Assembly (NCBI GenBank): GCA_012519125.1
Contig: JAAYQY010000140.1
Span: 1-9,228, forward strand
Reading direction: 5' to 3'
Source of the DNA: Spirochaetales bacterium
GTDB lineage: Bacteria; Spirochaetota; Spirochaetia; Sphaerochaetales; Sphaerochaetaceae
DNA length: 9,228 nucleotides
Shown: positions 5,677-9,228 of the stretch, one piece after another
Layout of the letters: each line of letters starts with the position of its first letter
Numbering within the stretch: position 1 is the stretch's first letter
Made by a program: the position numbers and the translations under genes
Notes under the pieces: model-generated
What the model saw: the letters and a program-made list of their open reading frames with translations, nothing else
The model's database searches: none
Told to the model about the DNA's origin: nothing

Positions 5677-6948
5677 ATGGATACGAAGATCTCACTGGTA
5701 CAGAATGGGGCCCTGCAGAAAGTTGGCTCGGTCTTTGTCGAGGCGTTCGGTCGTTCTCCCGCTCTCCTGATTGCAGACGGAAACACCCAACGGGTGGCGG
5801 GGTTTGCCGTTGCCAGAAGCCTTGAGCAATCGGGCATTGAAGTGCGCCAGCTCGTCTTCCCCGCCAATCCTCAGCCCTATGCGGATGAACACTCCATCGC
5901 CCAAGTGCGGTTGAGCCTGCAAATGGATACCAGTATTGCCGTCGTGCTCGGCTCGGGCACCCTCAATGACATCACCAAGCGAGCCTCCTCTGAGCTCGAT
6001 CGCCCCTACATGGTGGTAGCTACTGCTCCAAGTGTTGACGGCTATACCTCCTACGGGGCTGCCGTTTCTATCGGGGGGTTCAAGCAGACCCTTCCCTGTG
6101 CAGCACCCACCGTTGTCCTTGCCGATACCCAGATTCTCTGCGAATCGCCTTCCGAGATGATCGCAAGCGGCTTTGGGGATTGTATGGCCAAGTTTGCCGC
6201 TGGTATGGACTGGATTCTTGCAGATCTCTTGGGTCTGCAGGCCATCCGCGACGATGTCTGGACGATGGTGCAGAAACCGCTGAGGCAGGTATACCAGCAG
6301 CATCAGGGTATTGCAAAGCGGGAGACTCGTGCCATCGGCCAGCTCTTCGACGCCCTCTCTGCAAGTGGGTTTGCGATGCAGATCATGCACGACAGCCGTC
6401 CTGCCAGCGGAGCTGAGCACCTGATCAGCCACATCTGGGAGATGGAACACCTGAGCAAGGATGGGCAGCCGGTCAGTCACGGCTTCAAGGTGGCCGTAGG
6501 GACGTTGGCATCTGTCTTTCTTTATGAGAATCTGCTCAATCTGGATACCTGGGACTGCTACGGAAATCCCATCGAACGCTGGGAGGAACGAGAAGCTTCC
6601 CTGAAGGCCTTCTTCACCGATGAGAAGGTGGCCGACCAGACGCTCGCCATTGCCAAGAGCAAGTTCTTGGAAGAGGATGCGTTGCTGGAGAGGAGGAAGG
6701 CAATCAGCGTCATGCTCCCCACACTTAAGGAGCGGATCACAGAGCAGCTTCCTCCCTATCAGGAGCTGAAGCATGCGATGCAGTTGGTAGGCTGTCCAGT
6801 TCATCCCAGAGAGATCAATGCAAGCCTTGAGGATCTGAAGCGCGCCATGGTTGGGGCGCAGATGATCCGCAATCGCTACACCATCCTAGATCTCTACTAT
6901 GAGCTGGGGCTCTTTGACCAAGCCCTGCTTTGTATTGAGGGAATGTAG
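5677..6948 (+). CDS. araM: sn-glycerol-1-phosphate dehydrogenase (AraM/EgsA family)
   Basis: The enzyme reduces dihydroxyacetone phosphate to sn-glycerol-1-phosphate with NAD(P)H, in the cytoplasm. The 423-residue protein has an N-terminal nucleotide-binding domain with GSGTLND (92-98), the G1P-dehydrogenase block APSVDGYTSYGAAV, and a helical C-terminal metal domain. Predicted metal ligands are Asp168 in GFGD, His248 in SGAEHLISH and His268 in VSHGFKV. It is somewhat longer than Bacillus AraM (about 394). In Bacillus the product is joined to a prenyl chain by PcrB; no prenyltransferase is visible here, so the fate of G1P is open. Start at 5677 is backed by GGAGG. It diverges from the SGNH gene, and the GH2 gene follows after 46 bases with its own promoter-like element. 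Glycerol dehydrogenase is a less likely alternative because the specific APSVDGYTS block is present. Confidence 0.88.
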   Translation: MDTKISLVQNGALQKVGSVFVEAFGRSPALLIADGNTQRVAGFAVARSLEQSGIEVRQLVFPANPQPYADEHSIAQVRLSLQMDTSIAVVLGSGTLNDITKRASSELDRPYMVVATAPSVDGYTSYGAAVSIGGFKQTLPCAAPTVVLADTQILCESPSEMIASGFGDCMAKFAAGMDWILADLLGLQAIRDDVWTMVQKPLRQVYQQHQGIAKRETRAIGQLFDALSASGFAMQIMHDSRPASGAEHLISHIWEMEHLSKDGQPVSHGFKVAVGTLASVFLYENLLNLDTWDCYGNPIERWEEREASLKAFFTDEKVADQTLAIAKSKFLEEDALLERRKAISVMLPTLKERITEQLPPYQELKHAMQLVGCPVHPREINASLEDLKRAMVGAQMIRNRYTILDLYYELGLFDQALLCIEGM

Positions 6949-6958
6949 GCATCTCGGG

Positions 6959-6988
6959 ATGGCAAACCACCACTGGTGATGGTATCCT
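6959..6988 (+). promoter_or_regulatory. Promoter of the GH2 gene
   Basis: ATGGCA (6959-6964, four of six to TTGACA), an 18-base spacer, and the extended -10 TGGTATCCT (hexamer TATCCT at 6983-6988). The hexamer ends 6 bases before the ATG at 6995, with no Shine-Dalgarno sequence between. Confidence 0.5.
6966..6983. repeat. Inverted repeat in the GH2 promoter spacer
   Basis: ACCACCA and TGATGGT pair at six of seven positions around CTGG; a tighter odd-centred dyad CACCA-C-TGGTG lies inside it (6968-6978). Lying between the -35 and -10 boxes, it suits a repressor operator. As RNA followed by ATCCTTTT it could also act as a weak terminator of the preceding dehydrogenase gene. Confidence 0.4.
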
Positions 6989-6994
6989 TTTGGT

Positions 6995-8743
6995 ATGGAA
7001 ACCATCTATCTCGACCATTTGCACAACCAAGCATATCTCAAGCCCTATCAGCAGAAGCGCATCACCAGCGAGACCTTGATCGATCTCGGCAATCGTGAGG
7101 CACTCAGCCTCGATGGCGCGTGGCAACTCTGCCCTGACCAGTATGATACCTGCCTTCGGGCACGGTGGTTTGCGTACAAGCCACCTGTTGCTTCCCCACA
7201 GGATTGTGACTTCGAGGGGTGGCAGGAGACCACCGTCCCCTCCTGCTGGAACACCCTCACCCCCAAGTGGGAGTTTTATGAGGGCTCGATGCTCTACCAG
7301 CGAAGGTTTGCCTGTACCAAGGAAGCCCAAAAGCGGTATTGGCTCTGCTTTGAGGGAGTGGCCAACCGTGCCTATCTCTTTCTCAATGGTCACTACCTGG
7401 GCTTCCATGAGGGGTCTTCCACTCCCTTCTCGGTCGAAGTGACCGATTTCCTTGAGCCTGCCAATCATCTGCTGCTGTCGGTGAACAACTCACGGCTTGC
7501 CACCTCGGTGCCTTCGGACAATACCGATTGGTTCAACTATGGGGGCATCTATCGTGAGGTCTCCCTCGTTGCCCTGCCGGCTGTTTTCATCAAGCGGTGG
7601 TTTGTCCATCTTGCTGATGAGCAGGCCCTCTCTGTCGAGGTGGAGTGCTCTTCTTCAGTTTCTGTGCAGGTAAGCTGTCCCGAATTGGGCCTTGAGGAGA
7701 CCCTGCGCTGTGAGGAGGGGAAGGGCTCACTGCTGGTTCCCTTCAAGGGGACGGCATGGAGTCTGGAGGACCCTGTTCGGTATCATTTTGTCTTCACCTC
7801 AGGTGAGGATCGGGTGGAAGACCTGATCGGACTGCGTCTGATCAAGACCGAGACGACAGCAATGCTACTCAATGGGAAAGAGGTGTTCCTCCGGGGTGTC
7901 TGCCTGCATGAGGACCATCCCGACTTTGGCCGCTTCGTCAATGAGAACTTGCTTCGTAGAAGCTTGGAGGAGGCGAAGAGCCTGGGGTGCAACTGCATCC
8001 GGCTCTCCCACTATCCCCACCACCGCCTCATGGCCAAGCTTGCCGATGAGCTGGGCCTGCTGTTGTGGGAGGAAATAGCCGTTTACTGGGGCTTGGCCTT
8101 TGCCGAGCAACAGACCTTGGAAAGTGCCCAAAACCAACTCTCCGAGTTGATCGTTCGTGACCGAAACCGAAGCAGTGTCATCATCTGGTCGGTGGGCAAC
8201 GAGAACCCTGATACGGATGAAAGGCTCTCCTTCATGTCAGCTCTGGCCGATCAGGCCCGTGCTCTCGACGCTTCCCGTCTCATCGGAGCTGCCTGCCTGG
8301 TCAATGAGGCTAAGCTTTGCATTGAAGATCGGCTGGAGGAGAAGCTGGATGTTATCGGGCTCAATGAGTACTACGGCTGGTATGATGGGGACTGGACAAA
8401 GCTGGAGACCCTGCTTGCCAACTCGGTGAAAGAGAAACCGGTACTGGTGACTGAGTTCGGGGCCGGGGCAAAGTCAGGCTTCCATGATGCAAAAGAGGCC
8501 CTCTTCTCGGAGGAGAAGCAGGCCTCAGTCTACCAACGCCAGTTTGCACGCATCCTCAGGACAGGATATATCCAAGGCACGTTTGCCTGGATTCTCTACG
8601 ACTTCCGTTCGCCCAGGCGGATGAACCGCTACCAGATGGGATACAACCGCAAAGGCTTGCTGGATGAGCGGAGGCGGCATCGCAAACTTGCCTACCTGGT
8701 GGTCCAGCAGCAGTATGAGAACCTTAAGGATTTGGGCAGATAG
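6995..8743 (+). CDS. uidA: Beta-glucuronidase, glycoside hydrolase family 2
   Basis: This retaining glycosidase would release glucuronic acid from beta-glucuronides. Of 582 residues, about 35-190 form the jelly-roll sugar-binding domain (DWFNYGGI, with Asp178), about 195-285 the immunoglobulin-like domain, and about 288-575 the TIM barrel. The acid/base is Glu403 in VGNENPD and the nucleophile Glu487 in VTEFGAG. NEYYGWY and TEFGAGAKSGFH parallel E. coli GUS, and Asn551-Arg552-Lys553 fits the N-x-K motif that in glucuronidases grips the sugar carboxylate. The loop after the first barrel strands is short, resembling glucuronidases without loop 1. No signal peptide is seen, so it acts on imported glucuronides. 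The ATG at 6995 has no Shine-Dalgarno sequence but a -10 element 6 bases upstream. A related GH2 activity such as beta-galactosidase or galacturonidase cannot be excluded. Confidence 0.82.
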   Translation: METIYLDHLHNQAYLKPYQQKRITSETLIDLGNREALSLDGAWQLCPDQYDTCLRARWFAYKPPVASPQDCDFEGWQETTVPSCWNTLTPKWEFYEGSMLYQRRFACTKEAQKRYWLCFEGVANRAYLFLNGHYLGFHEGSSTPFSVEVTDFLEPANHLLLSVNNSRLATSVPSDNTDWFNYGGIYREVSLVALPAVFIKRWFVHLADEQALSVEVECSSSVSVQVSCPELGLEETLRCEEGKGSLLVPFKGTAWSLEDPVRYHFVFTSGEDRVEDLIGLRLIKTETTAMLLNGKEVFLRGVCLHEDHPDFGRFVNENLLRRSLEEAKSLGCNCIRLSHYPHHRLMAKLADELGLLLWEEIAVYWGLAFAEQQTLESAQNQLSELIVRDRNRSSVIIWSVGNENPDTDERLSFMSALADQARALDASRLIGAACLVNEAKLCIEDRLEEKLDVIGLNEYYGWYDGDWTKLETLLANSVKEKPVLVTEFGAGAKSGFHDAKEALFSEEKQASVYQRQFARILRTGYIQGTFAWILYDFRSPRRMNRYQMGYNRKGLLDERRRHRKLAYLVVQQQYENLKDLGR

Positions 8744-8746
8744 CCT

Positions 8747-9228
8747 CTATGCCTCGGTTCCCCAGACTTCAATCTGGGTGAGGGCCGGGAAGGGTGATTG
8801 GTCATCAGCCTTTTTCAGCTCACCCAGGGTGAGGGAAGTCATCGATGTTGGGGCGATCGAAAAACATTGGGGGAGCGGACTCTTGGTCAAGGGGAGAACA
8901 TATCGCACTTGGTTGCTGTCGGTCACCACGGCCTCGGTCCACCAGCTGTCGTGCGGCCAGTCGGCGCGCAGGGTGAGCCGGATTTCGTCAACGATGACGC
9001 TGCGTCCAAAGTCAATGCGCATCTCAGCCTTGGGATCGCGGTTGATGCCCCAGCTTGCATAGGGGTAGTCTCCATGGCTGTGGTTGGCGAACACCCCGTC
9101 GATGGCATTGCGTGCAGCAAAGACCATCTCCCCCCGGGTTTCCACATTGGCACTGGCATGGGGATGGATGCCCTTGGTCTGGTGATGGTCGTAGGCATTG
9201 AGTGCGAGGTTCCTGCGCATTTCTGTGC
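8747..9228 (-). CDS. Discoidin-like (F5/8 type C) carbohydrate-binding domain protein, 3' part
   Basis: At least 157 residues are visible from an in-frame ATG at 9220, but the frame stays open to the window edge (Thr-Glu precede that Met), so the start and possibly further N-terminal domains lie outside. The visible part looks like a galactose-binding beta-sandwich: it begins RNLALNAYDHH, continues with ARNAIDGVFANHSHG, SWGINRDPKAEMRIDFG and VDEIRLTLRADWPHDSWW, and ends SPFPALTQIEVWG. The AxDG...W...IDFG pattern is typical of discoidin domains, which bind sugars or cell-surface glycans. No catalytic residues are recognised in this part. It converges on the GH2 gene with 3 bases between the stops. 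Function as a carbohydrate-binding or glycan-processing protein is inference from the fold and the neighbour. Confidence 0.7.
   Translation of the reverse strand, partial: TEMRRNLALNAYDHHQTKGIHPHASANVETRGEMVFAARNAIDGVFANHSHGDYPYASWGINRDPKAEMRIDFGRSVIVDEIRLTLRADWPHDSWWTEAVVTDSNQVRYVLPLTKSPLPQCFSIAPTSMTSLTLGELKKADDQSPFPALTQIEVWGTEA
8761..8778. other. Perfect 6-base-pair hairpin past the GH2 stop
   Basis: CCCAGA-CTTCAA-TCTGGG lies 17 bases beyond the GH2 stop, within the last codons of the convergent gene. It could mark the 3' end of the GH2 mRNA, but there is no T-run after it, so an intrinsic terminator is not established. Confidence 0.3.

Noticed and set aside
5610..5867. N-terminal extension of the SGNH hydrolase to a Met at 5867
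   Set aside because: The extra 86 residues lie antisense to the dehydrogenase gene, cross the promoter region, and do not match SGNH proteins, which begin just before block I.
5692..6804. 370-codon open frame on the - strand opposite the G1P dehydrogenase
   Set aside because: It is fully antisense to a gene with intact catalytic motifs; the translation resembles no family and it lacks start signals.
1..9228. A new multi-gene defence or mobile system
   Set aside because: I found no integrase, transposase, nuclease, toxin-antitoxin pair, terminal repeats or CRISPR-like spacing; all genes fit known metabolic, transport or regulatory families with similar base composition.

Overview
The window is a densely packed piece of a bacterial chromosome with moderately high G+C, carrying nine protein-coding genes (two cut by the window edges). 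No RNA gene, transposon, CRISPR array or gene-free stretch over 100 bases was seen. The acc gene order, protein sequences and overall style resemble free-living, fermentative spirochaetes of the Sphaerochaeta type. That placement is an impression from protein resemblance and was not tested.

Layout: (1) 1-2260, + strand: the end of accC, then accD and accA, giving the biotin carboxylase and both carboxyltransferase subunits of acetyl-CoA carboxylase, joined by two identical 8-base start/stop overlaps. (2) 2257-4039, - strand: a MarR-family repressor followed one base later by a MATE drug/sodium antiporter, arranged like mepR-mepA. (3) 4122-4979, + strand: a phosphoserine-phosphatase-like HAD hydrolase. 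(4) 4968-5609, - strand: a small SGNH (GDSL-type) hydrolase. (5) 5677-6948, + strand: a bacterial sn-glycerol-1-phosphate dehydrogenase (AraM/EgsA type). (6) 6995-8743, + strand: a cytoplasmic GH2 beta-glucuronidase. (7) 8747-9228, - strand: the C-terminal part of a protein with a discoidin-like (F5/8 type C) carbohydrate-binding domain.

The genes form short units. The acc operon makes malonyl-CoA for fatty acids. The marR-MATE pair is probably self-regulated efflux, with a palindromic operator lying on the -35 box. The right half (SGNH hydrolase, glucuronidase, discoidin-like protein) suggests breakdown of acylated or glucuronidated carbohydrates; the G1P dehydrogenase would supply glycerol-1-phosphate for an unidentified lipid or polymer.

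The most notable signal is in the starts. Four transcription-unit-leading genes (marR, HAD, SGNH, GH2) have a -10-like hexamer ending 6 or 7 bases before the ATG and no Shine-Dalgarno sequence, whereas the operon-internal genes have good Shine-Dalgarno sequences. This pattern predicts leaderless mRNAs. All three convergent junctions are closed to 3 bases or overlap, leaving no room for ordinary intergenic terminators.
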